From Microcaldota archaeon (GTDB lineage: Archaea; Micrarchaeota; Micrarchaeia; Norongarragalinales; Norongarragalinaceae), in the NCBI GenBank assembly GCA_016207165.1, contig JACQQD010000009.1, positions 62,001 through 126,000 of the forward strand: a stretch of DNA of 64,000 bases. The letters are read 5' to 3'. The notes beneath the pieces are model-generated. The model had not been told where the DNA came from, ran no database searches, and was given only the letters and a program-made list of their open reading frames with translations. A program made the position numbers and the translations under genes. Below, one piece after another: positions 1 through 7,429 of this stretch. Position 1 is the first letter of the stretch; every line of letters starts with the position of its first letter.

Positions 1-345
1 GTCAAAGACGCGTCCGTGGGGCAAAATCGACAGCACGTTGGAAAACGAGCCGGTGATGACGGCGATTTTGAAGCTGTTTTTCTTGAGCCAGGAAACAAAG
101 GGCAAAAAATTGTCACGGTACTGGATGCGGGAGGCCACGGCGTGCAAGTCGTTTTGGGTCAGGCCGGCCAATGCCCTGGTTTTCAGGTGGATGGTTTCGC
201 TGAAACGGTGTTTTCCTTCCATGGTTTCCCGGGTGATTTTGGCGACGTAGGCACGCTTTCCGGCGAGGTCCGCAAGTTCGTCGATGATTTCCTGGCGGAT
301 GAGCGTCGAATCGAAATCAAATGAGATGAGGCGTTCTTCAAGCAC
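1..345 (-). CDS. serB: Phosphoserine phosphatase SerB (HAD family), 3' part cut by window edge
   Basis: This is the last enzyme of serine synthesis and removes phosphate from phosphoserine. The 115 visible codons run off the left edge without a stop. The N-terminus carries the HAD motif DFDSTL (DxDxT, nucleophile and acid/base Asp), then a helical cap region, and later VITGSF, the motif II Ser/Thr region. The start is a GTG that overlaps the serA stop by 8 bases (GTGCTTGA), which suggests translational coupling. It is the third gene of a serC-like/serA/serB operon. It is absent from the ORF track because it is truncated. Family known; role inferred from motif and context. Confidence 0.86.
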   Translation of the reverse strand, partial: MLEERLISFDFDSTLIRQEIIDELADLAGKRAYVAKITRETMEGKHRFSETIHLKTRALAGLTQNDLHAVASRIQYRDNFLPFVSWLKKNSFKIAVITGSFSNVLSILPHGRVFD

Positions 346-1303
346 GCTGAACCACCGGGAGTTGGTTGACGGAGGCAACGGGCTGGCCGTTCAAGGCATC
401 CAATAGAAGCTGTGCGGCCAGGACCGAAGCGTTGCGCTGGCTTTCCTGCGTTGAGGCGCCCAAGTGCGGCGTGGCGACCACGCGGGGGTGGGCCACGAGT
501 TTTGCGGACGTGCTTTCAAGGGGGATGGGCTCCTTTTCAAAGACGTCCAGTCCCGCGGCCGCGACTTTTCCGGTGTTTAGCGCATTCAGGAGGGCTTGCT
601 CGTTGATGATGCCGCCGCGGGCCGCGTTGACCAGCATTATGCCGTCCTTCATTTGGTTGAACGCGTGGACGTCAAGCAAGTTGCGGGTGGAGTCGTTCAG
701 CGGTGCGTGGATGGAGAGGATGTCGCTTTGCGTGTACAGTTCCTCCAATGAAGCCATGGTCACGTGCATGGCGGCGGCTTTTTCTTCGGCCAGGAAGGGG
801 TCGTACGCCAGGACGTGAGCACCGAAGGCGTTCAGGATTTTGGCCACGATTTTGCCGACGGCGCCCACGCCGATTAGTCCCACGGTTTTTCCGGCGATTT
901 CCGTGCCCGTGAATTTCGTTCGCTCCCATTGGTTTTGCTTCATGGTTTCCAGGGCGGGTTTGAGTTGGCGGATGGCGGCCAGCAACAACGCCACGGCCAT
1001 TTCGGCGGCGGCTTGCGCGTTGGCTCCCGGCGCGTTGACCACCATTATTCCAAGGCGCGTGGCTTCTGGGACGTTGATGTTATCCACGCCGGTTCCCGCT
1101 CTGCCGACGGCTTTCAGGTTTTTTCCGGCGGAAAGAACGGCGGCGGTGACCTGGGTGCCGCTGCGTACCATGAGGGCGTCGTATCCTGGAATTTTTCCGG
1201 TGAGTTGGGCCTCGTCCATCCCGTAGGCTTCGTCCACGGCCGCCTGGCTTTTCAGTAGGGTCAGGGCGTCGGGGTGGATTTTGTCGGTGACGAGGACTTT
1301 CAT
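338..1303 (-). CDS. serA: D-3-phosphoglycerate dehydrogenase, short form
   Basis: Oxidises 3-phosphoglycerate to 3-phosphohydroxypyruvate with NAD, the first step of serine synthesis. The 321-aa product is the short form of the D-2-hydroxyacid dehydrogenase family: catalytic and Rossmann domains are present (GVGAVG near residues 145-150), with catalytic Arg in NAARGG (~229), Glu in FEKEP (~257) and His in TPHLG (~280). It lacks the C-terminal ACT domain that gives serine feedback in long SerA forms. The ORF track starts 24 codons upstream; the ATG at 1303 is preferred because it forms an ATGA overlap with the upstream aminotransferase stop and begins the conserved MKVLVTD strand. Confidence 0.93.
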   Translation of the reverse strand: MKVLVTDKIHPDALTLLKSQAAVDEAYGMDEAQLTGKIPGYDALMVRSGTQVTAAVLSAGKNLKAVGRAGTGVDNINVPEATRLGIMVVNAPGANAQAAAEMAVALLLAAIRQLKPALETMKQNQWERTKFTGTEIAGKTVGLIGVGAVGKIVAKILNAFGAHVLAYDPFLAEEKAAAMHVTMASLEELYTQSDILSIHAPLNDSTRNLLDVHAFNQMKDGIMLVNAARGGIINEQALLNALNTGKVAAAGLDVFEKEPIPLESTSAKLVAHPRVVATPHLGASTQESQRNASVLAAQLLLDALNGQPVASVNQLPVVQRA

Positions 1304-2385
1304 TGCGCGGTCACCAATTCCGTTGGATGCATGACGCGCATCAGTGCTTCGGTGCAATGCGCCATGCTTCGGCATTCTTGGGGGCCGATGTGGGCGATGC
1401 GCAGCATTTTTTCTTTCCAGACGCCTTGGCCGCCGGCGATCTGGATGCCTTGTTTCGCCAAGGCGTTTTTGATTTCTTTGGCTTGGTCTGTGAGAAACGC
1501 GGTGATGGTGGCGGATTGGAAGCCTTGTTCGGCAAAGTTCTCAAATCCGGTGGCTTCCACGGCCTCTCGGGCCATGCGCGCCGCGTCCTCGTGCAGTTGA
1601 ATGCGGGCGTCCAGTCCCTCTTCAAACAATTCCTGCAACGCGTTCTGAAGGCCGTAAAACGTGGGCAAACTGGGGGTGTACGGCGTTTCGTTTCGCTCGT
1701 AGAATTTCTTGTAGCGTTTGAGGTCCAAGCCGTAGGTAGGAATGCGTTTTTTGGATTCGATTTCTTGCATGGCTTCGCTTGAAACCATCACAAACCCCAG
1801 TCCCGGCGGCGCCGCCAGGCTTTTCTGGGAGGCGGAGGTGCACGCGTCGATGCCCCACCCCTTGCAATCCAGTTCCATGCCGCCCAAGGAACTGACGGCG
1901 TCCACGAGGATGCGGGCGCCGTTTTTCTTTGCCACGCTCGCCACGCCTTTCACGTCGTTGGTCACTCCGGTGGCCGTCTCGTTTTGCACCATGCACACCC
2001 AATCCGGTTTTTGTTCTTCAATGGCTTTCGCCGCGCGCTCGGCGTTGATGCCTTTCCCGTCTTGGATGTGGAGCGCTTGGGTGCCCTCCGGGTTGTAAAT
2101 GCGGCAGGCCTGGTACAGCCGTTCCCCGAACTCGCCGTTGACCAAGCACAGTGTTTTGGTTTCAGGAACCAGGTTGGCCACGGCCGCTTCATTGGCCAGG
2201 GTGCCTGAACCGGTGATGCAATACGCTTGGGCTGCGTCGGGGGCTTTGAAAACCTGTTCCAATTTTTGCGTGCAGTCCAAAAACGTGGCGCGAAAATCCG
2301 GGGATCGGTGCGAGATCATGGGTTTCTGCATGCCTTCCAAAACAGAATCGTTGACGGGGACGGGTCCTGGGACAAACCATTTCAC
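1300..2385 (-). CDS. Class V aminotransferase, probable phosphoserine aminotransferase (serine-pyruvate/alanine-glyoxylate type)
   Basis: A 361-aa PLP enzyme of the alanine-glyoxylate/serine-pyruvate aminotransferase subgroup rather than the classical SerC subgroup. Visible features are TGSGTLANE (~58-66, cofactor phosphate region), VDAVSSLGG (~161-169, Asp contacting the PLP ring) and SQKSLAAPPG (~186-195, with the Schiff-base Lys ~188). It is first in an operon with serA and serB, with a 4-base ATGA overlap, so it probably performs the phosphohydroxypyruvate transamination step that no other gene here covers. A TATA box lies at 2431-2438 and an AGGTGG ribosome site lies before the ATG. The role is inferred from context; glyoxylate or pyruvate transamination is the alternative. 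Confidence 0.85.
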   Translation of the reverse strand: MKWFVPGPVPVNDSVLEGMQKPMISHRSPDFRATFLDCTQKLEQVFKAPDAAQAYCITGSGTLANEAAVANLVPETKTLCLVNGEFGERLYQACRIYNPEGTQALHIQDGKGINAERAAKAIEEQKPDWVCMVQNETATGVTNDVKGVASVAKKNGARILVDAVSSLGGMELDCKGWGIDACTSASQKSLAAPPGLGFVMVSSEAMQEIESKKRIPTYGLDLKRYKKFYERNETPYTPSLPTFYGLQNALQELFEEGLDARIQLHEDAARMAREAVEATGFENFAEQGFQSATITAFLTDQAKEIKNALAKQGIQIAGGQGVWKEKMLRIAHIGPQECRSMAHCTEALMRVMHPTELVTAQ

Positions 2386-2430
2386 GAAAAACCACCTGGA
2401 AACGTTTTGGGGGTATGGGTGGTTTCGAGG

Positions 2431-2438
2431 TATTTAAG
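2431..2438 (-). promoter_or_regulatory. TATA box of the serine operon
   Basis: Read on the minus strand this is CTTAAATA, close to the archaeal TATA consensus. It lies about 49 nt before the aminotransferase ATG, giving a predicted leader of about 20 nt that contains an AGGTGG ribosome site. Confidence 0.55.
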
Positions 2439-2513
2439 CGTGCTCCACTTTTGGCCAATTGTTTAGGCATTTTTTCGATAGTTTTATTAGTTTTTGGAGT
2501 GTTTACTTCATTG

Positions 2514-2966
2514 ATGGAATTCAGGTTGGATGAAAAGGACCGGGCGATTTTGTCGGAATTGCGGCGGGACGGATCGCTTTCGGAGAAGAAGCTGGCCCAA
2601 AAGACCGGCATTGCCATGACCACCGTTCACCACCGGTTGGTTCGTTTGAAGCGCGAGGGCGTCATCACGCAGTATACCGTTCGATTGAATTTCGCGAAAA
2701 TCGGCCAGCCCATCACCGCGTACGTGTTGGTCAAGGCCGCGCCGCAGGCGGACCAAAAAAAATTGATGGAGTACTTGGCGAAGCTACCGAACATTTTCGA
2801 GGTGGCCATGGTCACCGGGGAGTTTGATTTGTTGTGCAAGGCGCGCGTGTCGAGCATGGAGGCGCTGAATTCCTTGATCGTACGGCATTTGCGTAAGCAG
2901 AAGGCCGTCAACGAAACGCGGACCATGATTTCGTATGAAACCGTCGAGCTTTCCGGCATGGGCTGA
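2514..2966 (+). CDS. Lrp/AsnC family transcriptional regulator
   Basis: A 150-aa leucine-responsive-type regulator. The N-terminal AsnC helix-turn-helix (about residues 1-60) begins LDEKDRAILSELRRDG and continues with KKLAQKTGIAMTTVHHR. The C-terminal half is the ligand-sensing RAM domain, with a VTGEFDLL segment. The track ORF begins 33 codons upstream in a hydrophobic stretch unlike this family; the ATG at 2514 has GGAGTG upstream and starts the canonical domain. It is transcribed away from the serine operon across a short intergenic region, so it may control that operon, itself, or both; this is inference. Its stop lies 8 bases from the convergent tryptophanase stop. Confidence 0.88.
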   Translation: MEFRLDEKDRAILSELRRDGSLSEKKLAQKTGIAMTTVHHRLVRLKREGVITQYTVRLNFAKIGQPITAYVLVKAAPQADQKKLMEYLAKLPNIFEVAMVTGEFDLLCKARVSSMEALNSLIVRHLRKQKAVNETRTMISYETVELSGMG

Positions 2967-2974
2967 ACGGTTCT

Positions 2975-4528
2975 TTACGTGAGCAGCGTTTGCCTGAAGT
3001 TTTCGGGGTCAACTGGTTCAAAGCGGGCGAAGAAGTGGTCAAACCCGTTGTTTTCGAAGTTTCCGGTGATGCGCACGCCGCTTGAAAGCTCTTTTCGGCG
3101 TTTGGAAAAGTCGGCGAAGCACGCGGCCGTGTACAGCATGTGCTCGGAGGCGTAGGTGAGGCGGGGGATGGCCAACCGCAGGAAATCGTTTTTGGCGGGG
3201 GCCAGGCGTTTTCCATTCCCATCTTTTTTGGCGTACATGACGTCGCCGATTTCGACGCCTCGGATGCCGTATTTGGCAAATAACGCGAGGCTGAGCGTCC
3301 AGCCGCGGTATTGGTCTTCCGGCACGCCGTCAAGGAATTCGCGGGCGTCCACGTACACGGCGTGGCCGCCGCAGGGGTGAACCAAGGGCACGCCGGCGGC
3401 ATGCAGCAGTCGGTGGAGGTACTGGACTTGGCCGACGCGCTGGCGGAGGTAGTCTTCTTGCGTGGTTTCGCGTAGTCCTTGGGCGGTGATTTCCAAGTCG
3501 CGTCCGGCCAGGCCTCCGTAGCTGATGAATCCGTCGCGCATGATGGTCAGGGTCTTGGCGTGGTAGGCGACTTTGTCGCCCGCGAAACCGTTGCGGATCA
3601 AGATCGCGCCGCCGATGTTGGCTTTCGCGTCTTTTTTGGCCGAAAACGTGGCGCCGTCGACGTAGGAGAACATGTCGCGGACGATGTCACGGATGGTTTT
3701 CTGGTTTTGTCCGGGTTCTTTTTGTTGGATGAAGTACGCGTTTTCGGCGAACCGGCACGCGTCGAAAAACAGGGGCACGTGGTTTGCGTCGCAGATTTGC
3801 CGCGTGGCCTGGATGTTCTCCAGGGAGACGGGTTGGCCGCCACTGGTGTTGTTGGTGATCGTCAGGAAAACCGCTCCCACGCCGCCTTGGGCGATGCGTT
3901 CTTTGAGGCGGTTTGGCTCCAAGTTGCCTTTGAAGGGTGCGTCGTGGTCCAGGGGTTTTTCGTAGGCTTCGCAGTACAAGTTTTCCGGGGCGTGGCCGGT
4001 GATGTTTGTAACCCAGCCGTGCGTGGTGTCAAAGGCGGTGTTGAACACGATTTTCTGGTTTTCCTTGACGATTCCGGCTTTTTTGAGCGCTTCCAAGAAC
4101 GTGCTTTCCGCGGACCGGCCTTGGTGCGCCGGAAGGATGGTGAACTCGTTTCCGCAGACTTCCTTAAAGGCGTTTTCAAATTCCAAAAAGCTCTTCGAGC
4201 CCGCGTACCATTCCGTGGCCTGCATCAAGGCGGCCCACTGCTTGTCGCTCATGCTTCCGGTTCCGGAATCCGTGAGAAAGTCCACGAGCACGCCCGTGTT
4301 TTCTCCGACGTGGAAAACGTTGTACCCCGCGTTCTTGAGTGCGTCCAAGCGTTGTTCGGTGCTCATGGCGGTTCCGGCCACGTGCTGGGTGGACTTGATT
4401 AAAAACGGCTGTGCTTCGGCTTGCGGCATGAGGGATTGAATGGCGTTCGTGGTTTCTTCCAGGCTTTGCGAACCGTTTTCAAGTTTTTCCAGTTCCAGTT
4501 GGATGATTTTTGAAAGGGCCTGGTTCAT
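2975..4528 (-). CDS. tnaA: Tryptophanase / tyrosine phenol-lyase family beta-eliminating lyase
   Basis: A PLP enzyme that in this family splits tryptophan to indole, pyruvate and ammonia, or tyrosine to phenol. Collinear family blocks are LTDSGTG (~85-91), PAHQGR (~133-138), NNTSGGQPVSL (~226-236), FFDACRFAENAYF (~254-266) and SAKKDA (~296-301, Schiff-base Lys), plus a C-terminal VEIGD block. At 517 aa it is about 45 residues longer than the E. coli enzyme, mainly through an N-terminal extension. The tryptophan versus tyrosine choice cannot be made from motifs alone. It follows a small unknown gene by 9 bases, and an EamA transporter lies just upstream, so a catabolic amino-acid unit is plausible. 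The gene is more typical of bacteria, suggesting transfer. Confidence 0.88.
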   Translation of the reverse strand: MNQALSKIIQLELEKLENGSQSLEETTNAIQSLMPQAEAQPFLIKSTQHVAGTAMSTEQRLDALKNAGYNVFHVGENTGVLVDFLTDSGTGSMSDKQWAALMQATEWYAGSKSFLEFENAFKEVCGNEFTILPAHQGRSAESTFLEALKKAGIVKENQKIVFNTAFDTTHGWVTNITGHAPENLYCEAYEKPLDHDAPFKGNLEPNRLKERIAQGGVGAVFLTITNNTSGGQPVSLENIQATRQICDANHVPLFFDACRFAENAYFIQQKEPGQNQKTIRDIVRDMFSYVDGATFSAKKDAKANIGGAILIRNGFAGDKVAYHAKTLTIMRDGFISYGGLAGRDLEITAQGLRETTQEDYLRQRVGQVQYLHRLLHAAGVPLVHPCGGHAVYVDAREFLDGVPEDQYRGWTLSLALFAKYGIRGVEIGDVMYAKKDGNGKRLAPAKNDFLRLAIPRLTYASEHMLYTAACFADFSKRRKELSSGVRITGNFENNGFDHFFARFEPVDPENFRQTLLT

Positions 4529-4537
4529 GGTCTTTCC

Positions 4538-4897
4538 TCAATCGATGACGCCGCCGCCTTCCTCGTGCCGTACGATGAGTTGGAGTAAATTGTTGGCCAT
4601 GTCGAATCCTTGCGCTTTGCACGTCAAAACGCTCAGGGCAATTGGTTCCCCGCGTTTCTGGGCCAACGAAATCTGTTCGCTCGTTACATGATGGATTTCT
4701 TGGCGGCCAGGAACCAATACGTATATTGACTTAGGCAACTTGGTTTCGTGGGGCCGGCGCCGGATATCCCTCACGAACATGCCGTCTGATGGTTTGAAGC
4801 CGACGTTTGGCCCGTTGGTGGGCCTCCAATCTTCTGAAGGCGTCCAATTACGGAGTTTCGCGTGTTCGACAAGACGTTGAATGTTTTCGTTGATCAT
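4538..4897 (-). CDS. Conserved small protein of unknown function upstream of tryptophanase
   Basis: The 119-aa product is not recognised. It is soluble and basic in the middle, with no membrane segment or signal peptide, and shows an alternating strand-helix pattern around SIYVLVPGRQ and a Gly/Glu-rich C-terminus (HEEGGGVID). It ends 9 bases before tryptophanase on the same strand, so the two are probably cotranscribed. A TATA-like element (TTTAATAT, 4928-4935) lies about 34 nt upstream of its ATG and overlaps the stop codon of the EamA gene. It could be an accessory or regulatory partner of the lyase; this is context only. Confidence 0.65.
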   Translation of the reverse strand: MINENIQRLVEHAKLRNWTPSEDWRPTNGPNVGFKPSDGMFVRDIRRRPHETKLPKSIYVLVPGRQEIHHVTSEQISLAQKRGEPIALSVLTCKAQGFDMANNLLQLIVRHEEGGGVID

Positions 4898-4929
4898 GGT
4901 GTCCTTGGGGTACTTTGGGCGCCCAGATA

Positions 4930-5799
4930 TTAAACCCTTGATTTGTTTTGTCCCTGCCGCGTCAACACGACGACTCCAAACCCGATGAGGGCGGCGCCGG
5001 CCAATTGAATGGCGGTCATGGATTCGCCGAGAAACGCCATGGCGATGAGGGCGGTGGAGATGCCGGCGGTGAAGTTGGCCAGCGAGGAAATCGAGGGGCC
5101 TTCCGCGTCAATGGCGCGGAACAAAAACAGGATGGCCAACGCGGTGGTTAGGCTTGAACCCACGACTTCCAGCCAAACCGGTTGCAGGGTGTGCAATTGG
5201 TTAGGCGCCAACACGACGACGAGGCCCAGCACGAACAAGGCGCTGAAGAAAAAACGGGCGTAGCTGACGGAGTCCGGCTTCGTGTGGTCCATGATTTTCT
5301 TGCTGTACGCGTTGTTGAACGCCAGACACAAAACGGCTCCGAACACCGAAGCGTCTCCGATGTTGACAGTGGAAAAGTCTTGCCGGAAGGCAAGCAATGC
5401 CGCGCCGGCGGTCATGACAACCAAAATGGCGTAGAAATGCTTGGGCAGGGATTCCTTGACGAGGGCTTTGGAGAACACGACGGTGAACACCGGAATGAGG
5501 GCCAACAGAAAGCCGAGGTTGGTGGCGGTGGTGTGGACGAGGCCGAACATGATGAACAAGTACCCCAAACCCGATGACGTGATGCCGTTGACGGCCAATT
5601 CTTTGGGGTATTTTCGGATGGCGTCCACGGTTTTTTGGTTGAGGAAGAACGGCGTTAACGCCAAAACGGCGACGAGGTTGCTGGCCAAAGCAAACCAGTA
5701 AATGTTGGCTCCGGCGTCCACCGCGATCTTGGTCAGGATGACGGAGGCGCCGGTCAGTATGGAGAACGCGGCGAGGTTTTTCACGGCGTCGGGTTTCAT
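4930..5799 (-). CDS. EamA/DMT family membrane transporter
   Basis: A 289-aa polytopic protein with about ten hydrophobic segments arranged as two five-helix EamA repeats; both halves end in family-typical glycine/alanine-rich helices, e.g. LAGAALIGFGVVVLT at the C-terminus. Drug/metabolite transporters of this type export amino acids or metabolites. Two starts are possible. The TATA box at 5822-5830 is centred 27 nt upstream of the ATG at 5799, which argues for a leaderless transcript beginning MKPDAV rather than the track start at 5811. It sits upstream of the tryptophanase pair on the same strand; substrate unknown. Confidence 0.83.
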   Translation of the reverse strand: MKPDAVKNLAAFSILTGASVILTKIAVDAGANIYWFALASNLVAVLALTPFFLNQKTVDAIRKYPKELAVNGITSSGLGYLFIMFGLVHTTATNLGFLLALIPVFTVVFSKALVKESLPKHFYAILVVMTAGAALLAFRQDFSTVNIGDASVFGAVLCLAFNNAYSKKIMDHTKPDSVSYARFFFSALFVLGLVVVLAPNQLHTLQPVWLEVVGSSLTTALAILFLFRAIDAEGPSISSLANFTAGISTALIAMAFLGESMTAIQLAGAALIGFGVVVLTRQGQNKSRV

Positions 5800-5821
5800 G
5801 GAAGCGTTCACGGCAAACCGG

Positions 5822-5830
5822 CTTTTATAG
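5822..5830 (-). promoter_or_regulatory. TATA box (EamA gene; may also serve the translin gene)
   Basis: The sequence CTATAAAAG on the minus strand is centred 27 nt from the EamA ATG. On the plus strand CTTTTATAG lies about 39 nt before the translin GTG start, leaving room for the GTGAT ribosome site at 5855-5859. It may therefore be bidirectional. Confidence 0.5.
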
Positions 5831-5864
5831 GCGTTTGGGCAATAGCTTGTCCGAGTGATTTTTT

Positions 5865-6419
5865 GTGTCTTTAGAAAAAACCATTGCGCGCATTGACGGG
5901 GAATTGTCGGAAAAGGAAAAGCGCCAGGACGTCGTTTTGGCGGATTCGCGGGTCGTGATTCGAAACTGCGCGAAAGCGATCCGGCACCTTCATACGGGCG
6001 ACATGGCGGAGGCCAAGAAAGTCGTCAAGGCGTTGGACGCCGACGTGGCGGCTTTGAAAAAAGTGGCCCAGGACTTTGAGCACATTGCTTCCAGCGCGTA
6101 CCAGGAGTACGTGGAAATCAAGTGCCTGCTTTCGTTGTTGGAGAAAAAAGAGCTTCCGACTCCTGGTGACCTCAAGGTGGATGACCAGAGTTATTTGGCG
6201 GGGTTGGCGGACTGCGTGGGAGAGCTTCGGCGGTCGCTTCAATTGGCGCTGAAGGCCGGAAAGAAAAAAGACGCGGATTACTTGTTTGGAAAAATGAATT
6301 ACATTTACGACCATTTGATGTTGCTGAAGTACTCCAGTTCCCTGGTGGGGCCCTTGAAGCGGAAGCAGGACATGATTCGAAGCCAAGTCGAACAAGCGCG
6401 AAGCGAGCTCTTGCGATAG
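5865..6419 (+). CDS. Translin family RNA/ssDNA-binding protein (COG2178)
   Basis: A 184-aa, almost entirely helical protein of the archaeal translin family, which binds single-stranded RNA or DNA and in some archaea has ribonuclease activity. The family-typical C-terminus GPLKRKQDMIRSQVEQARSE is present, and the middle contains the acidic YQEYVEIK helix (~86-93) where catalytic Glu/Asp residues lie in active family members. The start is GTG with a GTGAT ribosome site 5 nt upstream. The final 51 bases are duplicated downstream after a palindromic spacer (see repeats). Family assignment is by recognition of the C-terminal block. Confidence 0.82.
   Translation: MSLEKTIARIDGELSEKEKRQDVVLADSRVVIRNCAKAIRHLHTGDMAEAKKVVKALDADVAALKKVAQDFEHIASSAYQEYVEIKCLLSLLEKKELPTPGDLKVDDQSYLAGLADCVGELRRSLQLALKAGKKKDADYLFGKMNYIYDHLMLLKYSSSLVGPLKRKQDMIRSQVEQARSELLR
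6369..6419 (+). repeat. 3'-end duplication, copy 1 (inside translin gene)
   Basis: The last 51 bases of the translin CDS, encoding DMIRSQVEQARSELLR and stop. The same block recurs at 6498-6548 with only two base differences, both synonymous (CTC/CTT for Leu, CGA/CGT for Arg), and with the stop codon kept in phase. Confidence 0.9.
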
Positions 6420-6424
6420 GAATT

Positions 6425-6491
6425 TGATTCGCGCGCAAGTCGGGGGTTCGGGGAAGCGTAGGACTATAGGGGGCGGAGCCCCCTGTGGTCC
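6425..6491. repeat. GC-rich palindromic element between the duplicated translin ends
   Basis: The spacer holds an inverted repeat at 6461-6491 with arms AGGGGGC / GCCCCCT around GGA, extended by imperfect outer arms GGAC/GTCC. At 6425-6442 there is also a degenerate third match to the translin end (TGATTCG....CAAGTCG). No ORF is present. It could act as a transcript-end hairpin or be a small repeat element. Confidence 0.65.
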
Positions 6492-6497
6492 GGCAAC

Positions 6498-6548
6498 GAC
6501 ATGATTCGAAGCCAAGTCGAACAAGCGCGAAGCGAGCTTTTGCGTTAG
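6498..6548 (+). repeat. 3'-end duplication, copy 2 (untranslated remnant)
   Basis: Second copy of the translin 3' end, 129 bases downstream, in no open gene of its own. It still encodes the same 16 residues and a TAG stop. It ends 9 bases before the convergent small membrane protein stop. Confidence 0.9.
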
Positions 6549-6557
6549 TTGCCGCGT

Positions 6558-6764
6558 TTACTCTTGGTTGAACGTTTTTTCGTCCGGCGTTTCCGTGTTG
6601 GACTGAATTTGATTGGCTGGTTTCACGGTTTTTTCTTGTTTCGCGTCTTCGCTTTGGTTTTCGTCGTGCCCGACTTCGGCCTGGAATTGGATGGTGGAGT
6701 AGATGCCGACGATTAGAAGTCCGATTAAAATGATGACGCCGGCGGTGGCCAGGTTCAGTTTCAT
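6558..6764 (-). CDS. Small single-pass membrane protein, unknown function
   Basis: A 68-aa product with an N-terminal hydrophobic helix (about residues 6-26, ATAGVIILIGLLIVGIYST) followed by a polar, acidic Glu/Gln/Asn/Lys-rich tail. The helix could be a membrane anchor or an uncleaved signal. A GAGGTG ribosome site lies about 7 nt before the ATG. It follows the methyltransferase gene by about 40 bases on the same strand. No family is recognised. Confidence 0.65.
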   Translation of the reverse strand: MKLNLATAGVIILIGLLIVGIYSTIQFQAEVGHDENQSEDAKQEKTVKPANQIQSNTETPDEKTFNQE

Positions 6765-6806
6765 GAATAAAACGCACCTCTGGTTTTCATAGCTTTTTTT
6801 GGGGTT

Positions 6807-7409
6807 TTATGGTTTTCGGGCCTCGAACACGACGAGGTGCTCGAAGAAGAAATCCGCTTTTGCGACTTCTTGTACGGTCAAGCCTTTTTTTTCCAGGGCT
6901 TTTTGCGTGATTTCGTTGCCGGATTGGCCGTCGGTCGCCGAAACGGAGCTGTTCAGGATGTATGCCGCACCGTCTTGGGCCAAGTGCTTGTCGAATTGGT
7001 CCAAAAAGGGATTGATCAGGCGGCGTCCGTCCGCTCCGCCGTCCAATGCTTTGTTGAGGGGTTCCCCAAGTTTCTCCGCTTCAGCGGTGGGTAAGTACGG
7101 AGGATTGAAGAACAGGGTTTCAAAGTTGCCGCGGATGTTGGAGAACAGGTCGGTCAACACGGTCTCAAAGGGCTGGTGTAACTGGTTTTGCGCCACGTTT
7201 TTTTTCACGGCTTCCAGCGCCAACGGGTTTTGGTCGGCGAAGGTGACGCGAATGATGGGGCGCGTCATGGCGTAAAGGCCCACGATGCCGCTGCCGCAGC
7301 ACATGTCCAGCACCCGGCCTTGGGCGTTTTTAGCGGCGGTTTCGGCCAACAAGTGCGAGTCTTCTCGGGGCGCGTAGACGTGGGGTGGCGTGTGGATGGT
7401 GAGGGGCAT
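6807..7409 (-). CDS. HemK/Mtq2-type class I methyltransferase (probable release factor glutamine methyltransferase)
   Basis: A 200-aa SAM-dependent methyltransferase without the N-terminal domain of bacterial PrmC, matching the archaeal/eukaryotic Mtq2 (HEMK2) size. N-terminal YAPREDSHLL is the family's characteristic PREDS motif, VLDMCCGSGIVGL (~33-45) is the SAM-binding motif I, and FFNPPYLP (~100-107) contains the NPPY motif that positions the target glutamine or lysine amide. In archaea this family methylates the GGQ glutamine of release factor aRF1, usually with Trm112; no Trm112 gene is seen here. It is about 20 bases downstream of a surface-protein gene on the same strand. Confidence 0.85.
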   Translation of the reverse strand: MPLTIHTPPHVYAPREDSHLLAETAAKNAQGRVLDMCCGSGIVGLYAMTRPIIRVTFADQNPLALEAVKKNVAQNQLHQPFETVLTDLFSNIRGNFETLFFNPPYLPTAEAEKLGEPLNKALDGGADGRRLINPFLDQFDKHLAQDGAAYILNSSVSATDGQSGNEITQKALEKKGLTVQEVAKADFFFEHLVVFEARKP

Positions 7410-7429
7410 GACGCGGGATATCCCTGTTT

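Noticed and set aside
3479-4402. 307-aa plus-strand ORF opposite tryptophanase
   Set aside because: It is a shadow of a gene with strong family motifs on the other strand. The biased third-position GC makes antisense frames open; the product is a Val/Gly/Arg-rich string with no domain.
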